This document shows positions 31,204 to 41,777 of a stretch of DNA of 64,000 nucleotides, piece after piece. Each line of letters begins with the position of its first letter. Position 1 is the stretch's first letter. The position numbers were made by a program, and so were the translations under genes. Source of the DNA: Mesostigma viride (taxonomy: Eukaryota; Streptophyta; Mesostigmatophyceae; Mesostigmatales; Mesostigmataceae); NCBI GenBank assembly GCA_009746045.1, contig RPFO01002073.1, positions 202,501 to 266,500 of the forward strand, given 5' to 3'. The notes beneath the pieces were generated by a model. That model was not told where the DNA came from. It ran no database searches and saw nothing but the letters and a program-made list of their open reading frames with translations.

Positions 31204-32090
31204 AGTTACGTTAAATAGTGACGGAACCTTTTTTGCCGCCTGAGGCAAATCGGTCCGTAACACTATTTTGCCCGGAATAACCACTTCCGAGCACCCAAGT
31301 TAATTCGGCCGAATTAACTTGGGTGCTCGGAAGTGGTTATTCCGGGCAAAATAGTGTTACGGACCGATTTGCCTCAGGCGGCAAAAAGGTTCCGTCACTA
31401 TTTAACGTAACTAAAACCTGGCCTCGTGGAGGGGGACGAAGAGCCCGAGACATCCGCCTAGGCCGCTGAGCACGCACCACTAAATGCGCCGGAACTGCCT
31501 CAGTGAGGATTCGAACCCCTGACCTCCAAGGTGCACAGGTTTTAGTTACGTTAAATAGTGACGGAACCTTTTTGCCGCCTGAGGCAAATCGGTCCGTAAC
31601 ACTATTTTGCCCGGAATAACCACTTCCGAGCACCCAAGTTAATTCGGCCGAATTAACTTGGGTGCTCGGAAGTGGTTATTCCGGGCAAAATAGTGTGACG
31701 GACCGATTTGCCTCAGGCGGCAAAAAAGGTTCCGTCACTATTTAACGTAACTAAAACCTGGCCTCGTGGAGGGGGGACGAAGAGCCCGAGACATCCGCCT
31801 AGGCCGCTGAGCACGCACCACTAAATGCGCCGGAGCTGCCTCAGTGAGGATTCGAACCCCTGACCTCCAAGGTGCACAGGTTTTAGTTACGTTAAATAGT
31901 GCCGGAACCTTTTGCCGCCTGAGGCAAATCGGTCCGTCACACTATTTTGCCCAGAATAACCACTTCCGGGCACCCAAGTTAATTCGGCCGAATTAACTTG
32001 GGTGCCCGGAAGTGGTTATTCTGGGCAAAATAGTGTGACGGACCGATTTGCCTCAGGCGGCAAAAGGTTCCGGCACTATTTAACGTAACT
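31204..32090. mobile_element. Array of three palindromes and two cores (duplication junction)
   Basis: P3 31204-31412, S2 31413-31543, P4 31544-31752, S3 31753-31884, P5 31885-32090. P3, S2 and most of P4 match the Gypsy-2 type (GGAACTGCC core, GTGACGG and CGAGC in the palindrome). S3 and P5 match the Gypsy-1 type (GGAGCTGCC core, GTGCCGG, CGGGC). P4 is mixed: its right arm reads GTGTGACGG like Gypsy-1 but has GCTCGG and CCGTCAC like Gypsy-2. That marks it as the recombination site. Confidence 0.85.
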
Positions 32091-32179
32091 CCTCCCCCTC
32101 CCCGGGGGCGTCCACGTCCTCGTGGGCACTCGTCTCCTCCAAGAGAGGTGACAAGTCATCGCTGGTGGTGTGTCCCAGA

Positions 32180-35035
32180 TCACAGATGAAACAGGTGGCG
32201 GGCCCGGGGAGACCGTGGCTCCGCGCCGTAGGCGGTCCCCGGGGCGGCCACTGGGACGCAAGTGGTATGAAGCACATCCATGTCCTCGTAGAACCAATAG
32301 TCCGCCCGTCGCGAAAGGGCGTCTGGCACCACGTTGTCCGCGCCCTTGACGTATTGGATCTTGAATGGCGCAAACTGTGACAAGTACTCCATCCACCGCG
32401 CTTGGCGGGGCGTCAGGTTGGGCTGCACCAGGAGGTGGGTGAGCGGCCGGTGGTCGGTGTGGATCACCAGGCGGTGGGGGTCGAGATCCCCCTGCTCACT
32501 AATGGCCACCGAAAACTGGGCCCCCAGAAGATGATGACGCCACGTGTGGCAGCTGTAGACTACTGCCAGAAGCTCCTGCTGATGCACTGGGTAATTCCGT
32601 TCCGCCGGAATCATTGTGCGTGAGATATACTCGATGGGCTGAAGACCCTTGCCTTGGTCCTGCAGGAGGACACCCCCGATGGCCACCTTGCTGGCGTCCG
32701 TAGCCACGACGAAAGGAAGGGCCGGGTCCGGCAGGATAAGGACTGGCGCTGTGGTGAGGTGGCGCTTAAGCGCCTCAAAAGCCTGTTGGCACTGCTCAGC
32801 CCAAAGGAACGGGGTACCCTTCTTGAGAAGAGCGTTGATCGGGGCGGCGATGGTGGCAAACCGCGGGATGAACCGTCGGTAGTAAGATGCCAATCCCAGG
32901 AAGCTGCGCACCCCTTTCACGTCCGTAGGGACAGGCCATTGCTGAACGGACTCGATCTTCTCAGGGTCGGTCGCGATGCCGTCCGCGGACAAGGTATGGC
33001 CCAGAAACGGCACGCAGCGGCCGGCGCGCACCTTGGCCTTCCGCGCCGAAAGGTGCTCATCCTCCATGATCTGCAGCACGGCGTCCACATCCTCTAGGTG
33101 CTCCTCGAACGTCTTGGAGTACACCAGGATGTCGTCCAGATACGCCAGCGCGCACGTGCGCTTGTAGGTCCAGGGCGGGCGCGCCCCCTTCTGCGGGTCC
33201 GCCAGGTCCTGGGAGACCTGCGGCAAGTGGGCTGTGCCCATCACCGGACGGAGGATGTCATTCATCAGCATCTGGAAGGACGCAGGCGAATTGCACAGCC
33301 CCATTGCCGCCACCCGAAACTGATAGTGACCGAAGGGCGTAGCGAACGCGGTCTTGTGGCAGTCTTCTGGCGCGATGCGCAGCTGCCAAAACCCGTCCGC
33401 ACAGTCGATGACGGTGAAACACGTGGCCCCCTGGACACGGTTGAAGATGTCGTCGATCCGCGGTAGAGGATACCGGGACTTGACGGTGATGGCGTTCAGC
33501 TTCCGGTAATCCGTCACCAGACGCCACTTGCCTCCTGGCTTGGGAACGAGCAGCACGCCCGCTGAGAAGGGGCTGTTGCTGGGTTCAATGAGCCCAGCGT
33601 CGAGCAGTGAAATGAGGATCTTCTTGAGCTCCACCAGCTCGACTGGGCCCATGCGGTACATGGGAGACACGGTAGGCCCGGAACCCTCCTGGAGCTGGAC
33701 ACGATGTAACACCGATCGATTGGGAGGGAACTGGGGGGTGCGATCCGCAAAAAGGGTAGTGCGCTTCTCCAGGACGGCATTGAACCGCGCCAGCTCGTCC
33801 GGTGTGAATCCGGCACCAATCTCGTTAAGCAGAGCCTGAGTGCTGTCCAGGTCTATGCGATACATCGCGTACTCCTTGCCCTTCCGGAGCTGGCGCGCCA
33901 GCGTCTTGCTACTCATCAGGATCTGGGACGCTGGTCGAGGCCCGTCCGCCGAGCGCTCGTGTGTAATGTTATGGACCTCCGCGGCCTGTGCCCTATACTC
34001 GCTGTCTGGGCACCAGAATGAACCATCCGGAAACCAAACTACCCGCCGGCGCACACTGATGTCCACATCCTGCTTGTCCAGCCAGTCCACTCCAATGATG
34101 ATGTCGGCAGCGCCCAGCGGCGCAATAGTCGCCACCAGGTCCACCGGCGTGCCCTGCAGCACACCCTTGATGTCTGCTAGGCCCGGCGATTGGTGTCGCC
34201 GACCGTCTGAGTAGGTGACATATACTGCCGTGGTGTGAGGCCGGGGTACCAGGCCCAGCCGACGCACCAGGGCCTCGTTGATGAAGGACGTGGAGGCGCC
34301 GGTGTCGACCAGGAACTTCACGTCCATGATCGTTTTCTCCTTCAAATACGGATCAAGGACGGTGGGAGGGACCAATAACCCTCCGCTGAAAAGAAACAGA
34401 TGCCGCGAATCTCCTTGAGATGCACGCGCCGCCGGTTGGGTGGACGCGTCTGCGGCCACGTTATTGACGTCTACCTCTACTCTAGTTGACTCCGCGTCTG
34501 GGCTACCATCTGATTTTTCTACCCTATCCCCTACCCCGGGACCCAAGCCCATGGGCAGGGCTACTACTCCCGAGGAGCGGTGGGACGGGAGGCCGCCTCG
34601 CCCGACCACCCGCCCTCTTCCCCCCCTCCTCCTCTTCGTCAGCCCCCTCCTCGTCGTCATACTCGTAGCCAGCCACTGCCTGCGTTTGGCCGGAAGAGGA
34701 GGACTGTCGCCGCGCCTCCATCTCGTTGACCGCACGCAACACACCCTTGGTAGAGCTGGTCGCGGGTGGTCGCGGCTGCTGGTACTGCGTCGGGACCTGT
34801 CTGGCGTGCTGCAGGCGAGCCGCACGCTCACCCGCGTTGCGGGGTCGGTCCCGAGGACCGGAGGAGTCGGGGCGGCTGCCGAAGGCCGGGCCGGAGAAAC
34901 GAACACTGGGTGTCCCTTCTCCTGTCCCACGACTGGCGTTCTTGCCCCGGAGCTTGGGGCAGTCGCGCTTGAGGTGCCCCACCTCGCTGCACATGAAGCA
35001 GCGCGCCTTGCTAGCGTCGATCGCGTTGACGCCAT
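32180..35035 (-). CDS. Gypsy-1 pol, duplicated copy B
   Basis: 951 codons; same domains as 22767-25285 (VDTGASTSF, YLDDILVYS, VATDASKVAIGG). The frame is longer because one C is missing in the run at 34620-34626. This fuses pol to a frame that overlaps gag rather than to Gag itself. It ends in LFHL and stop before the palindrome, like copy A. Confidence 0.9.
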   Translation of the reverse strand: MASTRSTLARRAASCAARWGTSSATAPSSGARTPVVGQEKGHPVFVSPARPSAAAPTPPVLGTDPATRVSVRLACSTPDRSRRSTSSRDHPRPALPRVCCVRSTRWRRGDSPPLPAKRRQWLATSMTTRRGLTKRRRGGRGRVVGRGGLPSHRSSGVVALPMGLGPGVGDRVEKSDGSPDAESTRVEVDVNNVAADASTQPAARASQGDSRHLFLFSGGLLVPPTVLDPYLKEKTIMDVKFLVDTGASTSFINEALVRRLGLVPRPHTTAVYVTYSDGRRHQSPGLADIKGVLQGTPVDLVATIAPLGAADIIIGVDWLDKQDVDISVRRRVVWFPDGSFWCPDSEYRAQAAEVHNITHERSADGPRPASQILMSSKTLARQLRKGKEYAMYRIDLDSTQALLNEIGAGFTPDELARFNAVLEKRTTLFADRTPQFPPNRSVLHRVQLQEGSGPTVSPMYRMGPVELVELKKILISLLDAGLIEPSNSPFSAGVLLVPKPGGKWRLVTDYRKLNAITVKSRYPLPRIDDIFNRVQGATCFTVIDCADGFWQLRIAPEDCHKTAFATPFGHYQFRVAAMGLCNSPASFQMLMNDILRPVMGTAHLPQVSQDLADPQKGARPPWTYKRTCALAYLDDILVYSKTFEEHLEDVDAVLQIMEDEHLSARKAKVRAGRCVPFLGHTLSADGIATDPEKIESVQQWPVPTDVKGVRSFLGLASYYRRFIPRFATIAAPINALLKKGTPFLWAEQCQQAFEALKRHLTTAPVLILPDPALPFVVATDASKVAIGGVLLQDQGKGLQPIEYISRTMIPAERNYPVHQQELLAVVYSCHTWRHHLLGAQFSVAISEQGDLDPHRLVIHTDHRPLTHLLVQPNLTPRQARWMEYLSQFAPFKIQYVKGADNVVPDALSRRADYWFYEDMDVLHTTCVPVAAPGTAYGAEPRSPRARHLFHL

Positions 35036-36469
35036 GGTCAGTGTAGCCCTCGTCAGGGTCGTCGAGGTACTCGTCCTCCTCCTCGCCGGCGAACTCAGTG
35101 GAGTACATCTGATTCACCCGTCGCGGGGGAGCAGGTCTGAAGAAACGGCGCACTGAGGGTGCACGCCCGCGAGCCACTACGTCGGCCACCTGTAGGAGAT
35201 ACCTCTGGATATTCAAGATGTCCCACTCTTCCCAAGGGACATCAGCATAGTGCTTGAATACCTCGTCCTGCAGCTCAGGGCAGAGTGCCTCGATGAACCT
35301 GCTCTTGTACTCGTACCAGGTCATGTCAGCCAGGTAGGCGGCGCTGGACTCGAACTTAGACAGAAACTCGCGATATGGGGTGGTCCCCTGGCGCAGCTTG
35401 CTGAAGGCCATCCGCTCGTGGAGTGTAGCATCTGGGGGCACCAGCTTGCGACGCACTCGGTCCATCAGTTCCGCCAAGGTTTGCGGGTATGACTGGGACG
35501 CGATGCTCTCACAGTTCAAGATGCTTATCACCGAGGGGTCCATACAGGAGTTAATCACCAGATCAATCAGATCGCTGGTGGCCAGCTGCCAGTTGTGATG
35601 ATTGCGCCAGATGGTATACTGCCGTCGCCACATGCGTCCCCATTCCTCTACCTCGCGCGGTTTCATGTCCGCGTGCAGCTTGGGTACATTCTTGAAATTG
35701 GGCATCGGTGGGGCCTTTACCGCGGCGGTGACGGGCCCACCGACGTCTACGTGGGGGATATCGCCGAAGTCGGGGGGCTGCGACCGGGGGAGAGAGCTGG
35801 ATCTGGGCGGCGTACCATGAGTCCGCCGCACCTGGACGGATGAGGGGTGTTCGTACCCCGGGTCATCCAAGGCCACCCTGCTGAAGCTGAGGTTGCCAGC
35901 AGGCGCAGGCGAGGGGACCGCGCTTTGGTCAAGCACCCGTGGGCGCTGCGGTTGAGGTGCCGGGCGCTGGACTGGCGTGTGAGTCTCCTCGTCTCTGGTG
36001 GTGACACTGCTCCTGGTCTCCCCTGGGCTGGTCCGTGGTCTATGAGTACCAACGGGCGGGCCCTGCGTGACAGTTCCCTCGTCCGCCTCGTTAGTCCCTT
36101 CCAGGTCATCGAACTCGCCATCTGCCCCTGGGACCTCCCCTTCCTCGTCCGAATACCATAGCGCCGTGGGTAACAGGGACGTGCTGCCGAAGGACACTCT
36201 GCGTCTGCCCCGGTGTGGGGGGCCCGGTGGAGGTCCCTGGGGCCGCCCCCGACCTGCCCAAGGATGCGTTGGCCGCCCGGTGACTGGCTGCTGATGGCGG
36301 TAGTGCAGGGTATCTTCATTCTCGTCTCTCTGCTGCTCTGGATCAGGTGGTAGCCATTGTGGTCTCGTCTGGGGTTGTTGCTGCTGCATCCGGGGTTGCT
36401 GCTGTTGCCATTGCTGCTGTGGTGACCGTCGCTGCTGCTGATGCTGCTGCTGCTGTTGCTGCTGCTGCG

Positions 36470-36515
<46 letters not shown>

Positions 36516-36827
36516 TTGCTGCTGCTGCGAGTACTCTTGGAGCCTCTCTCGGTCGTTCCTGTCATCTCCCTGCCTTGTTAAGGCGTCTAGATTGTCCCCA
36601 TCCGCTGGGAACCTAGGGTTCTGATCTCTGGATCGTTGGAAGCCTTCCGCAGGTCTCTCCATGATCTCACCTGTATCTGTCCCTGCTTGGACGTGCAGTG
36701 GTACCTCTATCCCCTCTGTACCGTGCTCGTGGTTGTCTACCGGTTCTACTTCTGTATTCTCAAGATCTCGTTCTCTAGTCTCTTCCTCTGTATCTCTGGC
36801 GTTCCTTGTTTGGGACCGTGTTGGCAT
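34524..36827 (-). CDS. Gypsy-1 Gag, duplicated copy B (intact N-terminus)
   Basis: 767 codons from MPTRSQTRN. It has a Gln tract of roughly 60 mostly-Q residues, the same capsid-like core, and the CFMCSEVGHLKRDC zinc knuckle. It is the better-preserved gag copy and was used to set the start of copy A. The C-terminus differs from copy A because of the shorter C run. Confidence 0.9.
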
Positions 36828-36961
36828 GGTGCTCGTACCGGTACCTTACACTGCAGGCAACACCTCCCCAGGAAGGAAGAGAGAGAAAGAGAAAGAGAGC
36901 AACCACGTGCTATAGAGCTATGACTATAGAACCTAATACTATTCCCTAGTAATGGTCTCCT

Positions 36962-37303
36962 CTACTGCTTGCTAGGGCCAATGGTCAGCTGAGAGAAAGT
37001 CACTGTAACTGCTGTCCCCTCCCCCTGACTGCTGAGCGTGGGTGGCTTAGAGCATTCACGAGTGGTGTGCATCCCCTCAGGCAATGGCATGTGTTCCCTA
37101 ACAAACCTATCAGCATCAGTGATGTTGTCAAACCCTTTCCATTTAGCACTAGAGTCTTTAGACACTATCTTGTCCTTGATGTGTTCTTCACATGCCTTCC
37201 AACTGTAAAATATGGCTGGTCTACCCTCGCCCCCATCATGGGCCACGGCATAGTAAGGAAATCCAGATTGACCACCCTTATTTATTCTGTTGCGTCTGGG
37301 CAT
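36962..37303 (-). CDS. Gypsy-1 ORF0 viroplasmin-like, duplicated copy B
   Basis: 113 codons, translated sequence the same as 27637-27978. Its preservation tells nothing about function because the duplication is recent. Confidence 0.75.
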   Translation of the reverse strand: MPRRNRINKGGQSGFPYYAVAHDGGEGRPAIFYSWKACEEHIKDKIVSKDSSAKWKGFDNITDADRFVREHMPLPEGMHTTRECSKPPTLSSQGEGTAVTVTFSQLTIGPSKQ

Positions 37304-38054
37304 GTTACATCATAGGCTGGCAGGGCTTGCAAGCAGGAGAGAAAGAGGGGATCCCAGGCTACCTCTGGGTGCAGTGACCTTTACCAATACAAACGAGGGA
37401 GAAGCACAGAGTCTAACACAGCACACGCCCGAGCCTTCCGCAGGAACGGGCTATACGCACACACGGAGGTAAACACCGTCAACACAGTCGGCAACAGCCA
37501 GACGGTATCCACCCCCACGACCCCTTGCAGGTCAAACAACGAATGTCCGTCTCCGCGACGTCCATGGGCACCAACAACATTTACAACCTATAGAGGGTAC
37601 AACATATAACATAAACCCCCTACGCGCGCGGTCCCGGATAGAAAGCGAGCTCGCCAGCTAGCCTTCAGCAGGCATAGCTTGTAAAGAAAGAATTCTAACT
37701 AGGGGACATACCATCTTCGATGACGTTAATCCCTCCTGAGCTGGCCGCCACCCGGTGTCGTTGAAGGCAAGCCCTGGCCGCCACTAGGTGTCGTTGAAAA
37801 CAGGAGAGCTGAACGCTATCGTTGACAGCACCTCACCACAGGACTATTGCTAGCCCCGCCGAGTATCCCAGACTGGCCGCTTGCTGCCTAGGTCGTCGTT
37901 GAATCCCTTTATGGGCTGGCCGCCGGCCTGACAGCAATCGTTGAATTCCGGAACCTCTACCTACGCCAAGCTTCGTCTTGGTATCCTAATTGGCTCACTA
38001 ACCCTCTCCGCGAGAGTTAGCTAACCTTTCCAGCACATTTCCTCCGATAACCAG

Positions 38055-38640
38055 TGTTACGTCCCTGCCCAGACACACCTAGCCTGAGCTACGTAGCGAA
38101 AGACCCTTCTCGCCGGAATTAGGAATAATTCAAGATAGCCTAAAGTAGGTTGCGCTTCACGACGTGAGTCGTGAGATATCTGGCATCACGGCTTGATGCC
38201 AAGCTAATTAGTACACACTTATATTGGCTAGCAATACCAATTACAAATGGATAATTGCCCCGGGCTCAATGTGTAGGCGTATTCGCACTTATCATTCATT
38301 AAACCAAGAGGACGAGACTCTCGTCCTCGGACCAATTTAACCTAGGTTGGTTGCGGCGCAGATACACGCCAATTTCCCTAGAACAATCCGAGTCACTCAT
38401 TCCACGTAGGATCCGGGCCGACATCGACCCTCAACTATAGGATCCACGCCTAGAACTACTGACGGACTCAGAACTGGCGCGGCGCCACAGCGCCGGCCCC
38501 TAAAAAGGACAACCTAGGACCAAAATAACTAGTCCAATTCACACAATAGCCAAGGTCCATAAAACCCAAGTCCAATAGACCAAACAGCCTTAGTAATTTA
38601 TTCCATTGTTACGTCCGACCAAAAGGGCAGGGACGTAACA
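38055..38640 (-). repeat. Gypsy-1 5' LTR, duplicated copy B
   Basis: 586 bp, TGTTACGTCC to GACGTAACA. Shares the indel state of the 28731-29316 LTR rather than that of 17157-17744, as expected for a copy made by segmental duplication. Confidence 0.95.
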
Positions 38641-38842
38641 GGAAGCCACTGGACTTCTAATGGGTTGTCATTGGGCATGTGGGTAAAGATCCTGTTTTTG
38701 CCCATGAGGTCATGAAAGATCTCGAGTGGGCTGGGCTTATCCTGGTCCGCGCCAGGGTCCCAGATTTTGTTTTGTTCATTTGCAACCATCCAGTAGTGTC
38801 GCATGCCGGAGTTCCATAGGTTAATGAAGCGTGACAACCCGT
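38641..38842 (-). mobile_element. LINE copy 3 fragment, duplicated
   Basis: Same sequence as 29317-29518, with the copied 14-bp TSD at 38843-38856. Confidence 0.85.
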
Positions 38843-39420
38843 GGTTCGAGGTTTTTGAGGGGTCAACCCAACTTAAGGCGTGAACCCAACTTCAGGCGTG
38901 AATGATTTACTAAATTCTACTAATTTGAACTAAAGATACTACCACATACTATTTTGAACTTCTTTGAACTCGGAATGCCAAAATCCTATTCGAACCAACT
39001 TAAGGGGACATCAGACACCCCAAAAGGGCACTTTTCTGGAAACCATACCTAGGCACGTGATAAAAATCCAGTTATGATGGGGGACCATAAATATGATTTT
39101 TAAAAAAATTCCAACCACTTGGGGGGGTACTACCCCCACCATGTGACAGTTATGTGCTAAAAATAGAAAAAGACGCTATTTTTGGCCGATTTTCCCTAGG
39201 ACAATGGGCAAACCCAACGTGGCCAAATCATACATTCCCATCTAATTGCAACCCTTGCCATTAATTCCAGATAGTTTGCAGGTCAGAATAAGCATGTTTA
39301 GACACATTGAAATAATTTAGCCCAAAACACGTATTTTTTGGTGCCTCAAAAAATATATCCAATCATAGACACATCCACCCACCCAAACTGGCAGCTCGGC
39401 TCGACGGCACAGTTTACAGG

Positions 39421-39861
39421 ATGCTCCGGCAGGTCCTTAACGTAGGTTTTTCCGAGCGTCCGTCATCAGAGTCTTTGTATCATGGCATGCCTCGTGTTTC
39501 GGACGAGATTAGGCAGCGTAGGATAGCATTTGTAGGACACCTTGCCCGCACCAGCCAGGTCGACACCACCCTTGGTCTGGCCGGCCCCCAGCGGCTTGGC
39601 CAGCCAGGGCGGCATATTCTGACCTGGCCTGGCCCCGCGGACATTCCCAAAAGGGTAGGGAAACCTGTCACCAACTACGTTCAGATGTTGCTGGATGACC
39701 TAGTGGTCCCAGCCCAGTTTGAGCACCGCATCCACTCTCTCTCCCGTCTTTGGACTGCCATGCAGGACAAGACGCGGTGGAAGAAGATTGTCAAGGCGCA
39801 CACGCCCGACCCTGTGGGCAAGCCACCTCCCCCCAAGCGGAGGAGGCGTTTTGATGAGTAG
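39421..39861 (+). CDS. LINE C-terminal fragment, duplicated
   Basis: 146 codons with the same translation as 30097-30537; see that entry. Confidence 0.65.
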   Translation: MLRQVLNVGFSERPSSESLYHGMPRVSDEIRQRRIAFVGHLARTSQVDTTLGLAGPQRLGQPGRHILTWPGPADIPKRVGKPVTNYVQMLLDDLVVPAQFEHRIHSLSRLWTAMQDKTRWKKIVKAHTPDPVGKPPPPKRRRRFDE

Positions 39862-39937
39862 TGTAGTTAGGCTTTTCTAGATAGAGTTAGGATAGTTCGA
39901 TCACGCGGCTTCCTCCACCCCATACATCATGGAATAT

Positions 39938-40508
39938 TGTTACGCCGCAAGCCTCGGCCACCACCTCTACCTCTACCTGTCCTGATACTACCTAAACTAG
40001 TGAGGCTGCCTCTATATACACCCCTAGCGAAAGACGACCGAGACGAACCAGATCTCAATGCATTTACATATGTACTACTGTAATACGCCATAGGCCATTT
40101 AATCAAACCCGTTTACTCCAGGAAAAGAGGAAGGAAACACAACTAAACTGCCGTGACCCAAGCTAATATGTGTTAATTCATTTAACACACGCCGAGTGAC
40201 CACACAAGGAGTGGAACGTGCATAAATGGTCACCAACGGTCCAACAGGCTCGGGCCGACCTGGCCCTCGCCTGCAGAACCACAGAAACACAGGCAGGTGC
40301 ACAGATGCACGCCGGTCCACTACATTCTACAAAAGGATAAGGACCACTAATATAGTACGCGGCGCGGCGCCCAAAGGCACCCAATATACCACAGTACTGT
40401 TACGGGGACAATCATGTCCAAACTAGAACTGCACGTAACCTAGGAACAACCGAGGCCAAGGACCTAATTTACGTCCGTAACCACAACGAATTGTTACGCG
40501 ACGTAACA
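39938..40508 (-). repeat. Gypsy-2 3' LTR
   Basis: 571 bp, TGTTACGCCGC to GACGTAACA. It shares terminal bases with Gypsy-1 (TGTTACG/CGTAACA) but not the interior. The identification rests on the TG..CA ends, the adjoining polypurine tract (minus-strand GTGGGGGGGAGG) and its position after ORF3. Confidence 0.8.
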
Positions 40509-40527
40509 CCTCCCCCCCACAAAAGGT

Positions 40528-41417
40528 AGTTACGTTAAATAGTGACGGAACCTTTTTTGCCGCCTGAGGCAAATCGGTCCGTAACACTATTTTGCCCGGA
40601 ATAACCACTTCCGAGCACCCAAGTTAATTCGGCCGAATTAACTTGGGTGCTCGGAAGTGGTTATTCCGGGCAAAATAGTGTTACGGACCGATTTGCCTCA
40701 GGCGGCAAAAAGGTTCCGTCACTATTTAACGTAACTAAAACCTGGCCTCGTGGAGGGGGGACGAAGAGCCCGAGACATCCGCCTAGGCCGCTGAGCACGC
40801 ACCACTAAATGCGCCGGAACTGCCTCAGTGAGGATTCGAACCCCTGACCTCCAAGGTGCACAGGTTTTAGTTACGTTAAATAGTGACGGAACCTTTTTGC
40901 CGCCTGAGGCAAATCGGTCCGTAACACTATTTTGCCCGGAATAACCACTTCCGAGCACCCAAGTTAATTCGGCCGAATTAACTTGGGTGCTCGGAAGTGG
41001 TTATTCCGGGCAAAATAGTGTTACGGACCGATTTGCCTCAGGCGGCAAAAAGGTTCCGTCACTATTTAACGTAACTAAAACCTGTGCACCTTGGAGGTCA
41101 GGGGTTCGAATCCTCACTGAGGCAGTTCCGGCGCATTTAGTGGTGCGTGCTCAGCGGCCTAGGCGGATGTCTCGGGCTCTTCGTCCCCCCTCCACGAGGC
41201 CAGGTTTTAGTTACGTTAAATAGTGACGGAACCTTTTTTGCCGCCTGAGGCAAATCGGTCCGTAACACTATTTTGCCCGGAATAACCACTTCCGAGCACC
41301 CAAGTTAATTCGGCCGAATTAACTTGGGTGCTCGGAAGTGGTTATTCCGGGCAAAATAGTGTTACGGACCGATTTGCCTCAGGCGGCAAAAAGGTTCCGT
41401 CACTATTTAACGTAACT
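40528..41417. mobile_element. Palindrome array in Gypsy-2 with TSD AAGGT
   Basis: P6 40528-40736, S4 40737-40868, P7 40869-41076, S5 41077-41208 (inverted), P8 41209-41417. The array is flanked by AAGGT at 40523-40527 and 41418-41422, a clean 5-bp duplication showing it inserted as one unit between ORF3 and the polypurine tract of Gypsy-2. Palindromes are 208-209 bp with an AT-run length difference (TTTTTT against AAAAA) as the main asymmetry. S5 runs in the opposite direction to the other four cores. Confidence 0.88.
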
Positions 41418-41777
41418 AAGGTAGGGAGCCCTCTCCCTACGCAGAGAGGAGGGAACCAAAGGGGTAGGAAAAACCTAATGCACCCAGCACATACCAACAC
41501 AATCGCTAGACCATCCCAGATACAAAGCACCAATAGTTCACACGGTCTCCACCACCACGCCGGGTGGTGTAGGGTTAGCCAGCACCAAGCCTGGTGGGAG
41601 GCTCCCCTAACTGCCTGGAACAGAGTCCTGGCCGGGGGGGGACGGCACTGGGCAGGACACACAGAGTAAACACATCAGCGCTAAGGACCAAGAACAGCCA
41701 ACCAACTGGCCAGAATATGAGGGCGACTCTATATACCGGAGGGACAACACCCTCAGGTCGGGCCTAAGGCCCTCTAT
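41418..41777 (-). other. Gypsy-2 region between ORF3 and the 3' end
   Basis: About 360 bp of non-coding element sequence with a GTAGGGAG/CTCCCTAC hairpin at 41422-41441. No gene is seen. Confidence 0.5.

Larger units (their letters stand above)
22429..31752. repeat. 9,324-bp tandem duplication, copy A
   Basis: Matches 31753-41076 at an offset of 9,324 (9,325 within one internal stretch) with only scattered substitutions and 1-base indels. It covers the Gypsy-1 5' half, its 5' LTR, the LINE fragments, the Gypsy-2 LTR and part of a palindrome array. The junction falls inside the palindrome at 31544-31752. Confidence 0.95.
32091..38640 (-). mobile_element. Gypsy-1 5' half, duplicated (pseudo-element)
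   Basis: LTR, leader, ORF0, gag and protease-RT-RNase H, ending abruptly at the palindrome. There is no integrase, ORF3 or 3' LTR. The GGAAG next to its LTR (38641-38645) is a copied TSD, not evidence for a new insertion. Confidence 0.92.
31753..41076. repeat. 9,324-bp tandem duplication, copy B
   Basis: Second copy of 22429-31752. Differences include one C fewer in the gag/pol overlap run (34620-34626), two extra bases in the gag N-terminal region that keep that frame open, and scattered substitutions (for example 33757, 33801, 34009, 34756). The homology stops where the next core (41077) is inverted. Confidence 0.95.

Noticed and set aside
38055-38640. Independent third Gypsy-1 insertion
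   Set aside because: LTR, flank and the GGAAG copy are all part of the 9,324-bp duplication; there is no second target site.
41085-41130. Functional tRNA gene
   Set aside because: Only the T-arm, B-box and 3' acceptor strand are present; no A-box, D-arm or normal anticodon arm can be drawn.
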